Source of the DNA: Gyrodactylus bullatarudis
Taxonomy: Eukaryota; Platyhelminthes; Monogenea; Gyrodactylidea; Gyrodactylidae
Length of the DNA stretch: 64,000 bases
Direction of reading: 5' to 3'
Assembly (NCBI GenBank): GCA_012064415.1
Contig: SSNU01000068.1
Location: 360,730 to 424,729 of the forward strand
This document shows positions 47,501 through 58,023 of the stretch, piece after piece. How positions within the stretch are numbered: position 1 is the first letter of the stretch; each line of letters opens with the position of its first letter. The notes under the pieces are model-generated. The model ran no database searches and was not told the origin of the DNA. It was given only the letters and a program-made list of their open reading frames with translations. The position numbers and the translations under genes are program-made.

Positions 47501-50500
47501 CTTCAATTGAGATGAGATTTAGAAAAGCAGATACTCCAACTGATAGTGCGCGTTTCATCTTTTCCCAGGTATAGAATCGCATTCAGAATATAAGATATTT
47601 GGGAATCAGTAGCTATCCAAAGCTTGAGTTCGTATTTATTTGGTTTTGATGGAATATATATTTTGACCACATCTACCTTTAAAAGGTGCAAGACGTTCAT
47701 CAATCATTGAAATAAAGACAAAGATCCTTCTACTCATCAAAAAGTGCCTCACTCCTCAAGTCTTCCTGGACTCTGTAATCGATACAGAATACAAGGAGTA
47801 ATCAAAAATCTGGCAATCTTCGCGAGCAGTAAAAATTATTTGAAAAGTTACCAACTATCATAAAAAGAATGAGCTTATTTGAAAATGAAAATAACTCGAG
47901 ATTTCTTAATTTAATTATAATTTACTGATTGAAAATTTAAAAAAATAATAACTATCTGAAATTTTCATATCTCCGGAAAAATATTTTTCGATAAAATGAT
48001 TTTGATGATATATCTTTATAGGTATTAGAGAAAATTTCACGCTTCTATATGATAGTGATGAAAAAACGAAGAAGTTTATCAGAGTCTCCAGGATTTATAC
48101 AGAATCAAATATTTTGAAGGCAAACTCTTTATCTAGAATAAACCTTGATGAGATATCAATTGAAAAAGCTACTTTAAGTGAAGACCTCATAAGAGGGGCA
48201 ACAATGAAAGATTTCAGGATTCCATTCATTAGGATTTATGCACACAATAGATTACTTGAGGAAATTACCTTAAATAATCGTGAGCTTTATATTCCTTTTA
48301 TATCATCATCGGAAATAGTTCTGAACATTCATCTGAATTTATATATTTCAATATCCTCTTTGAACCATAGAACCTCCTCATCTAAATTCTAAAAATCTTG
48401 GTCAAATAAGATTTCTCATGAAATAATTAAGAATTTCAAGAATGTAATAAAATCCTATCTTCATACAGACAAGGTATATGTATATTTTAATTTAAACTAG
48501 CTCATAACCAGGACCTTAAACTTGTCTGGAAACAATCACATTCGAAAGAAGAATTTATATTTAATAGAATCAAATTAAATAATACAGACGAAGTACAATT
48601 TATAAATTCCAGTGATGAAAGAAGTTTCAATATAATTCAAAGTGTTATCGAACATAAATTATCACAAGGAAAAGTTTTAATGAAATATGTAGAGAATCCA
48701 ATTTTTAAAAGAATGGGTACGATTGAAATTGAAGGCAATAAAGAAATATTGAAGTCATTCATGAATGACATTGCAACTATATCACGTAAGTCTTTCGAAA
48801 TACGCCTAAAAGCTCTATAAAGGGACGAGAGTTGTGTGAATGTTTAAGTACACATTACTTATACTTTCTATTAGACGATTGTTCATGAGTTTGGGAGTAA
48901 AATCTACTACTCTCATCATTGCTCTCAGTGATTGTTTGATTGCCAAGGGGATTCGAACTGTTGGAGATTGCTTTGATGGGGGTTTCACAACCGGAAAGAG
49001 AGTCATTATCAACTAATGTTAAGGTTTGTGTTACCTTCAATCTAGTTTCTGAACCATCGTTGTCCGATTCTCTGATAAGGTATTTTTGGGTTGAAGTAAA
49101 AATAGGCTCGTTTTCGGCAGGTGGAGTTTCAACTGATATTAAGATTGAAAGTGCATTGACCGAACTCAAGTCCTAGTTTCTTTCTTTAGTTGTTTTCAAA
49201 AGTAGGCGTATTTTCAAATGCTCTCACTGTTTTCAGAAGAGGAAAATTTCTCCCCTAATTTAAAAAAATATTCATTATAATTTTGATTAGAAAATTAATT
49301 TAACCTTTATTTCTGAACCAGAAAAAGCATCTTCAAGTTTGTTTCTCGATTATACTATGCATAATACACGATATTTACTGAGAGTAACAAAATTATCAAG
49401 AGATAGAAATATTCTAAAATTCGATATTTCTGGAGATGTGGGTGTAGAATCTTCAAAATTTCCAACTCTTCATATCATGGAAATATTTTTCGAAGATGAA
49501 AGAATTTTTATTAGATCCGAAAATCAAACTAGTGCATTTATTTATGGACCAATGAATCAACGATTCAAATTTTTTTCAAACAATAGTAAGAAAGTTGAAT
49601 TTTATTATTTTTATAAATCAAACAAATGATACTTTGACAGGTGATTTATTTATACAGTACTCCTTCTTTAATAACTGTGTAAAAGTTATCCCCCTAATTT
49701 TTACCCCTCAAAAATCTCTTTCGTAAATCGTGAATACTTGTAAGCAGACATATTTACCCAAAAATAGGCTATAAATTATTTTTCAACTAAATTAATACCT
49801 TTCGAAAGAGCTATTTCCGCTGATCATTTCCATACCATGTTTAGTAGGGCTATTTCTAATAGAATTTCCAGAAAGCAGCTTTAAAAATCTTGTTGAAATT
49901 GAAAATCAGAATTAAATATTGAGAAAACATGGGGTGAGGTTATTATCCACATCACTTGTGCAATGAGTCATTGATGACTAATGTTCGTAATGTTATACAA
50001 TGCATTCACAGGACCCAGTAAGGCCCCCGAAAAATTTGGATAAACACGCTTTCATCTGGAATTGTGATTTGATTCACTCCCTTACAGTAAAAATATTTGA
50101 AACATCTTATTTTTATTGGAACACGAATATTCACCCCCTAATTAAGTATTATTTACCTCAACTTATCTAAATGTATAGAATCACCTGCTGCATTCTGATT
50201 GGTCGAGATAAATAATACTTAATTAGGGGGGTAAATATTCGTGTTTCAATAAAAATAAGATGTTTCAATAGAAACATTTTTGCCGTTAATTTAAATTTAC
50301 TAAGATGGATTTTTGATAACCAACAAGAACTATTTCTTCTTGAAAGTTAGAATTCAAATGAATTAGAGATTTGTAATAATAAAAGATGACCTAGATAAGC
50401 TAGAGATAAACATGCAATAAAATTTAATTAGATTGCGAATATTAAGTATCATTTTATCTACCAATTTCATGATCACGCATGAAGAAAAATATTGCCCACC

Positions 50501-53500
50501 CTATCAGGAAAAAAATACACAGAAAATATTGGCAATATACTATCTGATATCATGCATAAAAAAGAATTGTAATGTAAGAAAGATTACTTCGATTCCAGAT
50601 GAAAGCGTGTTTATCCAAATTTTTCGGGGGCCTTACTGGGTCCTGTGAATGCATTGTATAACATTACGAACATTAGTCATCAATGACTCATTGCACAAGT
50701 GATGTGGATAATAACCCCACCCCATGTGAGAAAAATAATCAGAAAGATTTTCTCAATATTTAATTCTGATTTTCAATTTATTTCAAAATTATTTTCAATA
50801 ACCTAGATGTTATTATGAATAAAACTGCTGACCCTGATACAAAGATTGAACTTAATTTTGAGACGTTTAAAATCATTTGTAATTTTAAAGAAAATAAACA
50901 TGACTATCTTGAAGAAAATATAACACATGCAATTAGGGGGGGGGGTTAAACAAAGTGATTCTAAACGCTGATAAAAATGGGGGACTCACTATACTTGATA
51001 GAGAGGAATTTGAGGTAAAATCTGAAAAAATCATTAGTAACAAAAATCTATATGAAAATTACAAAGAAAGTTCCTTCACCCCCATTCTTAATAAGTCTAA
51101 CAAATTTCCACTCGAAAATAAACAATTTTTCGAAAATTACTAACCCCTTGAGTCTGATAATAACAAACTGGGTAAACCTTTTTTCCTAGTTAAAGTAAAC
51201 AAAGAAAATAGACCTTTAAGAATGATAATTATCATTGATTATAATCGACTCAAAATGCTCTAAACTGAACCATATAGGGGAAATTATCCTAAATAATATT
51301 AATTTACTGAATTTTAACTTTGAATGTGTTTAAAAAATTCCTAACAGTTAAATAATATGCTTGATTTTTCTAACTTCGATAATGCTAAGTTTTTTCTTTA
51401 TATGTTGTTGATCTGTATAACAATATTCCTTTAGAAGAAGTTTTTTCCCTTTGTTAAAATTGAAATTAATAAAATTAGATGGTTGTAAAATTTGTTTAGA
51501 AAATAATATTTTTTTATTTAATAATAAATTGTTCAAACAAAAAAATGGTCTAGCCATGGGTAACATTCTTTGCTAATTTTTACATGTCTTTAGTTGATTT
51601 ATTAAATTTATTAATGACTCCCTTAATACTATTTAACTAGATATTTAGATGACTACCTTATCACTACAGATAATAATGATATCATTAATACCATCTTCTT
51701 ACTAAGATTTAAGTTTCCTAAACTAAAATGTACGTTCGAGGAGGGTATTAATGATCTAGAACTAAGTTAAACCTTCAAGGATAACAAAATCTCTAAGTCT
51801 TTCTTTAGAAAACTTTGTAATAAAAATATACTGTTGAATTTCAAAAGTAACACTCCTATCTTGTACAAAGAAAATGTAGTTTGTGGTGAAATCTTGAGAT
51901 CATTACGTCTCACAGATAAAGATTAGTGGGATGTGGAACTTGGAAATCTAACAGTTATTTTAAATAAAAATAGCTCTCCTACAAAAAATGATCGATAAAA
52001 TTAAGGAAGAGGTTTTTAATAAATTTTATTCACCTAAAAACATTAAAAATCAAACTTTAGACCCTAAAAAAATAACGGTTTTGGAACATAGCCCACTTAA
52101 TATTTTGTTGTCTAAAATTTATAAAAAATATAACTTTAGGGTTGGTTTTAAAAATAATATAAGTCTTGTTGATAAAATTTCCAAGAATGAAAATAATATT
52201 CTTGAAGGCTGTGGTATCTATAAATTACAGTGTAGCTGTGATAAAAGTTATATTGGTCAAACTGCTAGAAATTTCAAGACAAGAATCAAAGAACATAAAG
52301 ACAGTATTTTGAGATAATAAATCTCATTTTTTTCAACATGTTCTCAACAATAATGGGCATAAAATCAATTTTGAGGAGGTTAGAATAATTAGAGTACAAA
52401 AATACTTTAGAAAGACGTTAATTAATGGAAATGTTGATGAAGTCAACATTGAGCAGTGTTGGATTCAGATTTTTGATAAAAGAAGGAAGTTAAATTAAAT
52501 CTGATGAAAAATGATAACACTATTCTTTTCTGATTATCAATATTTTATAATCATAGGTCAACCTCATGGATTATTCTATTCTCAAATCTGATTGGACAAA
52601 ACTGATAGGTATGAGATCATGAACGTATACAAATAGTATTTTATTTTTGATAACCATGGCTGAGAATTCTAATATTGACCTAACTTTAAATAAATTTTAT
52701 TACAGTCAATTGGATAGATAATAGTTCAAAATAACTCTACCCCGAAATGATTTCTAGTTATATACCTCACTGCTCGTTTTCGTTGATCAATGGAATTCGA
52801 GTATTGTCTCGACCAATGAAATTGAAGTTGAATTTAGCATTTTTACTCTCTACTCTTAGGGTGATTATGTAACCAAATTTATACAACCCCACAGATAACT
52901 ATACACCATTGAAAAGAGATTTTATTTCTCCTTCGATTAAAACCAAAAGTATTATTCCACGTAGCTTAATAGCTGAAATACCATAACTTTCTTATTCGAA
53001 CTATACTCATCTCAATATTTATACCATTCGAAAGAGCACGAAGCTTTGTATAACTTAGAAAAATTTTAATTAACTAGTACGAAAACCCATTGAATAAATT
53101 TGTTTGAAAGTTTTTCAGCAAAATTATCCATGACAGAAATTCTTCATCAATCACTAAGCCAAAATACGATTTCATTCACTGACCCCCCCCCCCTCACTTT
53201 CTTCCTTTACACATTACGTCATGAATTGAAAATTTTTCTTCTTCATTATAGGAAAACTAGACCCCTCTTTTTTCACAAAAATCATGCTCTGGAATGATAT
53301 AAACCTAATTGACATAAGGATGAGAATTTCCAATTTTTCAAAAAACTCAATATTTTTATCCAGAAAGTAAGGAAAAAGTTTATTTTTTGGATTTCACTAT
53401 GAAATGAGCTAATTAGTTTTGAATACGAAAAAAAATTTCCGAAAAAAATTTAATCTGACCAAAATTGAGCCGTTTTTTGAATTTCTGAAATGTATCAAAT

Positions 53501-55148
53501 TTCCACTTTTTCAACTTTCAAATCCAAAATTCTTATCGATTTCAAAGATTTGAAGCAGTTAAATATTGATATTCAGGATCAAAATTAGACGAAGATTTCG
53601 AATTCGCCTGCAGGAATTCACAGAAATTCGTCATTACGGTAGGAAATCGAACCATTTGAATTTTTTGATTATCACGAGGTAAAATGATCCAAAATATAAA
53701 GATTGAACTTTTTCTTGAAAAGAGTAATTTTCACTCAAATTCTACGGCCTAAAGAAATATACATTTAGTGAATAAAATAACCTATTATTATATACCTACA
53801 AACTTCCTATTTTTTCTACCTATTTAAGAAGCACCACAATCACAATAGAATTTATAAACTAGTAGAGCTCTTCGAGGAACTTTCTTGAGCTTTTTCATTT
53901 TTTCACTGTTGCTATTTATTGGAGAGTTTTGTTGTTTTTCAGTTTATATTTATCCTAATCTTCTTCAAATTTTACTTTTTCTTTTAAAATCTGTATGTTA
54001 TTTCATTTATCTTTTTAATTTTATAATATCAAAGAGATAATAGTGATGAAAATTTGAGAAATTCTCATTTATCAACTTTTCAAATAGTAAATCACTATAA
54101 TAGTGGGAATAAAATCAACTTTTCGCGATCATTAACTAAAGAGATTAAATTTAGTCGAAATAATCTCCGATTTAAATCAAAAAAAATCGGTTGTTATATT
54201 TCTCTGTTTATCAGAACTTCAATCTGATTCGGAGGTTTGAGATAATAGAACTATATGAAATGTATCTCGTTTTTGATGAGCTTTTCGTACGATGAAGAAT
54301 GCGTTTAAAGAAAATCACGGTCGAAACGTTTTAATATTAAAAGCTGAGAATTCCTATACTGACCTAATTTGTCATAATTAAAAACAACTTTTCTTGATTT
54401 CTTAACAGCAAATTTTAATCAAATTTACAAACATTTTATTGAGGTGGGGATTTTACATATCGCAGTGAATCAATATTTTCGTTTTATGATTCGATAAAAA
54501 TGTGTTGTCCTGGCCGAATTATGTTCTCTTCTAAAAACAGTGTGAAAAGAACAATCAATGTTCTGAATGCTTTTATCAAGATAAATGAATCTAAAAATAC
54601 GATTGATATTGAAAATGCTTTGAATGTACTAAATAAGAGAATAAATGCAAATATTTATGGACCTCGAACGCTAATGCAAAACGTAATCCAAAAATTAAAA
54701 GAAGATTTAGAAGGTAAACATTTCAATTCTAAATTATAAAAATTAAACCATGAAAATAAAAATTCTTACTAATTATTTGTGGCACTCAGTATGGAAATAG
54801 CCATGAGGAAGATAATAACAAGAATATTATGAAAACAAGAGATTTCTATCTTAACATTTTATTTCAGAGAGCAAATTTTTTATCACAATTATAAGCTACA
54901 AATTAGGTGTTCATTCTTATTATATTGGATGTTCGGAAGTATCGATGTCGGAAGACATGAAATTAATTCATAACTGTCCTGTTGAAGAATCAAAAAAAGA
55001 AATAACTATAGAAAACTTGTGGTTATCAGAATCAGTACTCAGAATTTCGGCAATTGTTGGTCATTTGAAGTGCGAAGTTTTAGTTAGAAGCTCACCGTCA
55101 CAATTGACAAGTTTCAATAGCATTGGTGAGTTGGTAAAAAGTTTGTAA
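41432..55148 (+). CDS. Unrecognised seven-exon gene, possibly disrupted
   Basis: Seven exons, each bounded by GT/AG and matching in phase, give 646 codons including the stop. No known domain was recognised, and no signal peptide or membrane helix is evident; the product looks like a soluble protein of mixed strands and helices. Two oddities: an in-frame TAA at 48390 inside exon 3, after which the same frame reads on sensibly (KSWSNKISHEIIKNF), and a 38-base intron between exons 3 and 4 that is shorter than most animal introns and may be a frameshift. Either the locus is decaying, the assembly has errors, or splicing differs. Intron 5 (4.9 kb) took in a PLE and a palindrome. Confidence 0.65.
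42240..42380 (+). promoter_or_regulatory. TATA-containing dispersed repeat (intron 1)
   Basis: GGTATAAATAAA, TTATCACGAGACATCAT and GACTATATTTATAAG parallel the promoter-like repeat at 56.6 kb. It lies in intron 1 of the gene. Confidence 0.4.
42511..43518. mobile_element. Foldback element with CTTATATCA sub-repeats (intron 1)
   Basis: Inverted arms 42511-42746 and 43281-43518. Within each arm a motif near ACAAAACTTATATCA recurs, and TTTTTGACAAGTCTTAGATC is exact in both arms. The centre is unrelated AT-rich DNA without an ORF. Confidence 0.75.
43600..43848 (+). CDS. Unrecognised gene, exon 2
   Basis: Strong acceptor (TTTATTTTAACTTTCTAG), donor GTAAGG. Encodes NTFTYGNKIISFKNCESELG and ISESLYSCILEHLKEAFR. 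An ATG at 43566 just upstream would start here only if exon 1 were not used. Confidence 0.7.
43990..45650 (-). mobile_element. PLE-1 copy with RT, GIY-YIG and ribozyme
   Basis: On the minus strand in order: RLYLHPKTHKIIGN, FPIRPILDMSS, then a deletion that removes RT motif A; QKDGIAMGSPLSPLLADIL (motif B), RYIDDTFIIM (motif C), LSFLDVKLTR, KVGLVIGLGKRIRR, KVFMKLNFKGDGFSNDIR, a frameshift near 44.6 kb, then LLIYKFQCDCGASYIGRTIR (GIY-YIG) ending early at 44325. About 210 bases after the stop comes hammerhead motif B and then the element end near 43990. It cannot make active RT without motif A. It lies in an intron of the unrecognised gene, antisense to it. Confidence 0.85.
44081..44115 (-). ncRNA. 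Hammerhead ribozyme motif B (type I, PLE-1)
   Basis: Minus strand: ACCA, CTGATGA, TC-TTTT-GA (2-bp stem II, 4-nt loop), GAAA, self-complementary TGCGCA, T-T, then TGGT pairing with ACCA. All core positions match the hammerhead consensus. This is the best-formed copy, downstream of a PLE coding region as in known PLEs. Confidence 0.8.
45886..46440. repeat. ~200-bp tandem duplication
   Basis: 45886-46105 and 46260-46435 are diverged direct copies (AATGTCTGCACCTTT, CTGTCCGAATAACAAGGT, AATGTTTTTACATGTTA at the end). Neither strand shows a convincing gene. Confidence 0.7.
46700..47705 (-). pseudogene. piggyBac-like transposase, decayed copy
   Basis: Minus strand: KIYIPSKPNKYELKLWIATD and YLGKDETRT; then in another frame EGRNITIDNFFTSVNLLEKL and GTLRKNKREIPPVLLKKRKP; later GGVDNAD-like codons; finally RCSLCPRANNRKTTRTC and CDTHVCKDHSLMIC, the C-terminal cysteine domain. 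Several frameshifts and stops. Very close to the plus-strand copy at 59.46-60.32 kb. The N-terminal part is not seen. It lies antisense in an intron of the unrecognised gene. Confidence 0.8.
48022..48473 (+). CDS. Unrecognised gene, exon 3 (with in-frame TAA)
   Basis: Acceptor TATCTTTATAG, phase 1. Encodes IRENFTLLYDSDEKTKKFIR and DFRIPFIRIYAHNRLLEE. TAA at 48390-48392, then the same frame stays open to a possible donor AAG/GTATAT. Confidence 0.55.
48512..48785 (+). CDS. Unrecognised gene, exon 4
   Basis: Begins after AACCAG; encodes DLKLVWKQSHSKEEFIFN, IIQSVIEHKLSQGKVLMKY and GNKEILKSFMNDIATIS. Donor GTAAGT, phase 1. Its left boundary is uncertain. Confidence 0.65.
48855..49169 (-). CDS. 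Small hypothetical ORF of unusual composition
   Basis: A 104-codon minus-strand frame in intron 4, rich in Ser, Thr, Glu and Asn (VETPPAENEPIFTSTQKYLI, ISNSSNPLGNQTITESNDES) and less AT-rich than its surroundings. It may be the tail of a transposon ORF. No family recognised; an overlapping plus-strand frame is also open. Confidence 0.25.
   Translation of the reverse strand: MSSVNALSILISVETPPAENEPIFTSTQKYLIRESDNDGSETRLKVTQTLTLVDNDSLSGCETPIKAISNSSNPLGNQTITESNDESSRFYSQTHEQSSNRKYK
49322..49585 (+). CDS. Unrecognised gene, exon 5
   Basis: Acceptor TTCTGAACCAG, donor GTAAGA. Encodes SLFLDYTMHNTRYLLRVTKL and ENQTSAFIYGPMNQRFKFF. Phase 1 at both ends. Confidence 0.7.
49896..50779. mobile_element. 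Nested palindromes in intron 5
   Basis: Arms 49896-50062 and 50592-50779 are near-perfect inverted copies (right arm has about 20 extra bases). Inside, a second palindrome has arms of about 56 bp at 50100-50156 and 50210-50268 (CCCCCTAATTAAGTATTATT). An open frame at 50433 partly covers the right arm and is not thought real. Confidence 0.75.
50820..52560 (+). mobile_element. PLE-3 copy, multiply frameshifted
   Basis: Recognisable blocks in changing frames: NADKNGGLTILDREEF, a Y-x-NIPLEE piece, FKQKNGLAMGN (motif B), RYLDDYLITTDNND (motif C), FRKLCNKNILLNF, then a clean stretch with NNILEGCGIYKLQCSC and KSYIGQTARNFKTRIKEH (GIY-YIG). After a further frameshift NKSHFFQHVLNNNGH and VDEVNIEQCWIQIFDKRRKL end the polyprotein. 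A related lineage distinct from PLE-1 and PLE-2. Dead. Sits in intron 5, same strand as the gene. No hammerhead motif was found downstream. Confidence 0.8.
52680..53045 (-). promoter_or_regulatory. CCAAT/TATA promoter-like repeat, inverted copy
   Basis: Minus strand: CTCTTTCGAATGGTATAAAT, later ATTGGTCGAGACAATACTCG, GAGGTATATAACTAG, GGGGTAGAGTTATTTTG and TTGACTGTAAT. Same order as at 38.1-38.5 and 56.3-56.75 kb. Confidence 0.5.
53305..53750. mobile_element. FB-1 half element (intron 5)
   Basis: TTGACATAAGGATGAGAATT start, AAAAAACTCAATATTTTTAT, CCAAAATTGAGCCG and AATATTGATATTCAGGATCA follow FB-1 order for one arm; the second arm is missing. Confidence 0.55.
53815..54085. mobile_element. Chimeric PLE-1 scrap with decayed hammerhead
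   Basis: About 53826-53885 is a minus-strand piece of the GIY-YIG region (AGCACCACAATCACA corresponds to CDCGA codons reversed). It joins a plus-strand PLE-1 3' UTR (TTGCTATTTATTGGAGAGTT). At 54035-54075 GTGATGA, GAAA and short flanking pairs are a hammerhead whose first core base changed from C to G. Confidence 0.6.
54444..54713 (+). CDS. Unrecognised gene, exon 6
   Basis: Acceptor TTTTATTGAG (phase 1), donor GTAAAC. Encodes GDFTYRSESIFSFYDSIKMC, NVLNAFIKINESKNTIDIEN and LMQNVIQKLKEDLE. Confidence 0.65.
54868..55148 (+). CDS. Unrecognised gene, last exon
   Basis: Acceptor TTTTATTTCAG, phase 1. Encodes SKFFITIISYKLGVHSYYIG and ENLWLSESVLRISAIVGHLK, ending in TAA. No clear AATAAA was identified close by. 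Confidence 0.7.
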
Positions 55149-55212
55149 TATTCAGAAAATACTGAATAATCTTTGCAACAGCATTAACTAGGAATATTAC
55201 ATTCAAGGGGCT

Positions 55213-55320
55213 TAAATAATATATCCCACAGGAACGTCTTATTTGTTAATGTATTATTTCATGTTGCTAAATGTTAAAGCTTACTAATGGATCTCACCGA
55301 GACTGGTACGAAATAAACTC
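55213..55320. mobile_element. Fragment of the TTAA MITE
   Basis: AATAATATATCCCACAGGAA, CGTCTTATTTG and ACCGAGACTGGTACGAAA match the core of 1993-2171 reversed. Confidence 0.55.
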
Positions 55321-55329
55321 AAAATTCTT

Positions 55330-55600
55330 AGTGTGCAGAAAAACTTTAGAAAGAGGTTTATTCATGAATCTCTAGAAATTGGCAATAATGATACTTTTAA
55401 TGGAAATGTTGATGAAGTCAACATTGAGCAGTGTTGGATTCAGCTTTTTGGCAAAAGAAGGAAGTTAAATTAAATCTGATGAAAAATTATATCTCTTTTC
55501 TATTCTGATTATCTATACTTTATTATCATAGGTCAGCCTCTTGTATTATTCTATTCTCTCATCTGATTGGACAAAATTGGTAGGTATGAGATAATGAAAT
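55330..55600 (+). pseudogene. PLE-3 C-terminal fragment
   Basis: Encodes QKNFRKRFIHESLEIG and NVDEVNIEQCWIQLFGKRRK then a stop and 3' UTR. It matches 52.39-52.6 kb but keeps about 12 codons that are deleted there. Confidence 0.7.
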
Positions 55601-56279
55601 TACAGGTGAAGGACCCGTTTTCTTTCCCATACTGCCCAAATTATCAATCTTACTTGGATTATATATCAAATTGGTGAGTTTTTTCTACCAATGAGAGGGC
55701 GTTAAACCAACAACCAATGAAATTAATGTATACCTAAATTCTGAATTTTGTACTAAATACTAACTCCATCGGCAATTACATGCGAAATTTAATAAATAGG
55801 AAATTTATTTTTATATAAATGCCTCTAAAACTTGATTATTTTTGTTATGAGATGCTAAAATTTTCAACATCTTATTTCTAATAGGAGTTAGCTTTGTGGT
55901 TATCGTACAGTCATAATTTTAGTCTCATAAGATATCTTCAAAAACTATAAATTATTGCAAATTTCCATGATTATATCATAATTAAATCTTAATGAAAACT
56001 TAATGAACTCGAGTTTCACAAACTAAAAATCTTTTTTAAAATCCTTTTTCAAATCAAAAACCATGCCATGATGATTCACATTGGGAATAATTATAATTAT
56101 CATTATCATGACTAATGACTAAGTCATTGGAATGGGATGAAAGATTTTCTCCCTTTTTCACATATGATAGTAGTTTAAGGGAGGGGTAGAAAACATGACG
56201 TAATGTGTGAAAGTGTAGGAATGTTAAACTTATGAACTGTAATTATAGTCGATTCTAGATTCATGAGTGATTTGATTTT
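55601..56279. other. Intergenic AT-rich DNA
   Basis: Nothing recognised. Confidence 0.4.
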
Positions 56280-56750
56280 GAATTAGATTTTTAAATTCTA
56301 TTTCAGATCCAAACTTAAAAACTAATTTTCTATGAGTTCTTTCATGCTGGCTTAATGAAAATTTCACAACCCAGTTGAAAGAGCATTGTCTATCGAATGG
56401 TGCTAATATTTTGATCAGGAAGTCAATAATAACAGAGTTATTTTATTTCAGGAATGCGTGATGCTAGAAACTTAATTTTTATTTCTTGTTAAAGCCAAGA
56501 AAATTCTCTTTTCAACTATGTAAAATATAGAATCATATTTTCTAAAACGTAATCCTACTGGGGGAAGAGAGTAGAAACAGAAAAAGTGGATAGGGAAAAA
56601 CCATGCTTCAATCTCATTGGTTGATAGGATACTCGAATATTATTGGTCAATGAAATTGGGGCAGAGAGGTATAAATAAAGGATTATTTTTTGGGTAGAGT
56701 TATCTCGAGACGTTATCTGTGCAACTCACTGTATTCTTATAAAAGATAAT
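56280..56750 (+). promoter_or_regulatory. CCAAT/TATA promoter-like repeat, best copy
   Basis: CTATCGAATGGTGC and AACAGAGTTATTTTATTTC, then CTCATTGGTTGATAGG, TATTATTGGTCAATG (two ATTGG, i.e. CCAAT boxes), GAGAGGTATAAATAAAGG (TATA box) and GGGTAGAGTTATCTCGAGAC leading to CACTGTATTC. It looks like a core promoter carried by a transposon. No ORF follows. Confidence 0.55.
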
Positions 56751-56875
56751 TAATCAAGTCAAATGTTACTCTTTGTACTCTCAGCATGTTTACCGATGGA
56801 GTTTTATTTTTTAATTTTAATTCCAAATTAAATTAAAATAATCATAATAAAAATATGAATATTTTTTAAAGTTCC

Positions 56876-56950
56876 ATGTTGGACGATTGGCTTGAGCATT
56901 GCACTAAAATGCAGGTGGTCTTAGGTAAAAATTCCAGGTTTTGCTTTGAT
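56876..56950 (+). repeat. tRNA-like / SINE remnant
   Basis: GATTGGCTTGAGC resembles a pol III A box, TGCACTAAAATGCA an anticodon arm, and GGTAAAAATTCC a worn B box. Too degenerate for a working tRNA; a tRNA-derived SINE head is possible. Confidence 0.3.
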
Positions 56951-57035
56951 TATTTCTAAATGTTTCCTGAGTTTCTTTCGTAATAGTCTCAGTGGGGTCC
57001 ATTATTAAGCTGTAAAATTCAGCAACTTGGGTAAA

Positions 57036-57955
57036 AGAAACATGACAAGAGAAAGGTTACGTATATTTGAGTGATGAACATTATATTTCGCCAAGTCTCT
57101 TCAGACTCTACCCTGGTATCATTTAAACGCTTAACGTTGAGAGATTTACAGAGACATTAATTTTGAGCTGAGTTACCGGTGTTGAGTTTATTTCAAGGAA
57201 TGAAAAAAATATGCTATCACAATTAATGGCCTTACATACTCATCAGTGTGATACATGTCATATATATACTATTCTATGAATATGTTAAATATATTATGGC
57301 TTCCATTGATCCATTTCCTGATCGTGTTTTAGTCCTAGTTAGAGGAGAGGGGAAAAGGAAAGAGTTTTCAACTGGAACAACTCTGTTCATAACAAATTTT
57401 TTTGACACAAGCAAAAATATTAATAAAACCCTACTCCTATCCTCATATAAGACATAGACTATTTTATCTTCCCGCTTAATATCAATAAAGCTAATTGAGG
57501 AGTAAAATGCCCAACTTCTCCGAACTTTGATCTATAGTTCAATTTATGTGGATTGTAATTTGTGATAGTGATTTAAATTTATATCAATTTAATATGCTAT
57601 TTAAAAAATAATAAAGCTGCGGAATTCAGAAAGAGTGCGTTTAAAAAATTGTTAAATATTAAAGTTAGATCAGAGAAGCCTAAACTAAGACTCTTTAAGT
57701 TTAATTTTTTACATCAGAGAATATTTTCATGGATTTTAGACTTCAATTTTCTTTCCAATTCAACATTTAGAAAGATTTAATTGAAGTTTTTACCATCATT
57801 TTTTTGGGCTGCATTATACTCCCCATGTAGGTGTGTTATTAGTAATAACTTATTACTAAGGCCTCAAAAATGCGTATAAAGCATATTTTTAATTCGAGGT
57901 ATATTTTTTAAATCTAAAAACATTGGGATATTTCAAACTGCTGTGGGGGCAAAGT
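57036..57955. other. Intergenic DNA
   Basis: Small open frames near 57.25 kb carry no features. Nothing else seen. Confidence 0.4.
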
Positions 57956-57959
57956 TTGA

Positions 57960-58023
57960 AAAGTTGTTAGAGTATATGTTGTGCGCAATTTAGGAAGTTG
58001 CTTAATTCTGGAAGATTTCGCTC
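57960..58023. mobile_element. Arm fragment of the 61.5-62.2 kb foldback
   Basis: GTATATGTTGTGCGCAATTT and TTCTGGAAGATTTCGCTC match one arm of the later element; the match stops at the piggyBac TTAA at 58024. Confidence 0.65.

Noticed and set aside
50433..50648. 71-codon ORF
   Set aside because: Overlaps a palindrome arm; composition is not gene-like.
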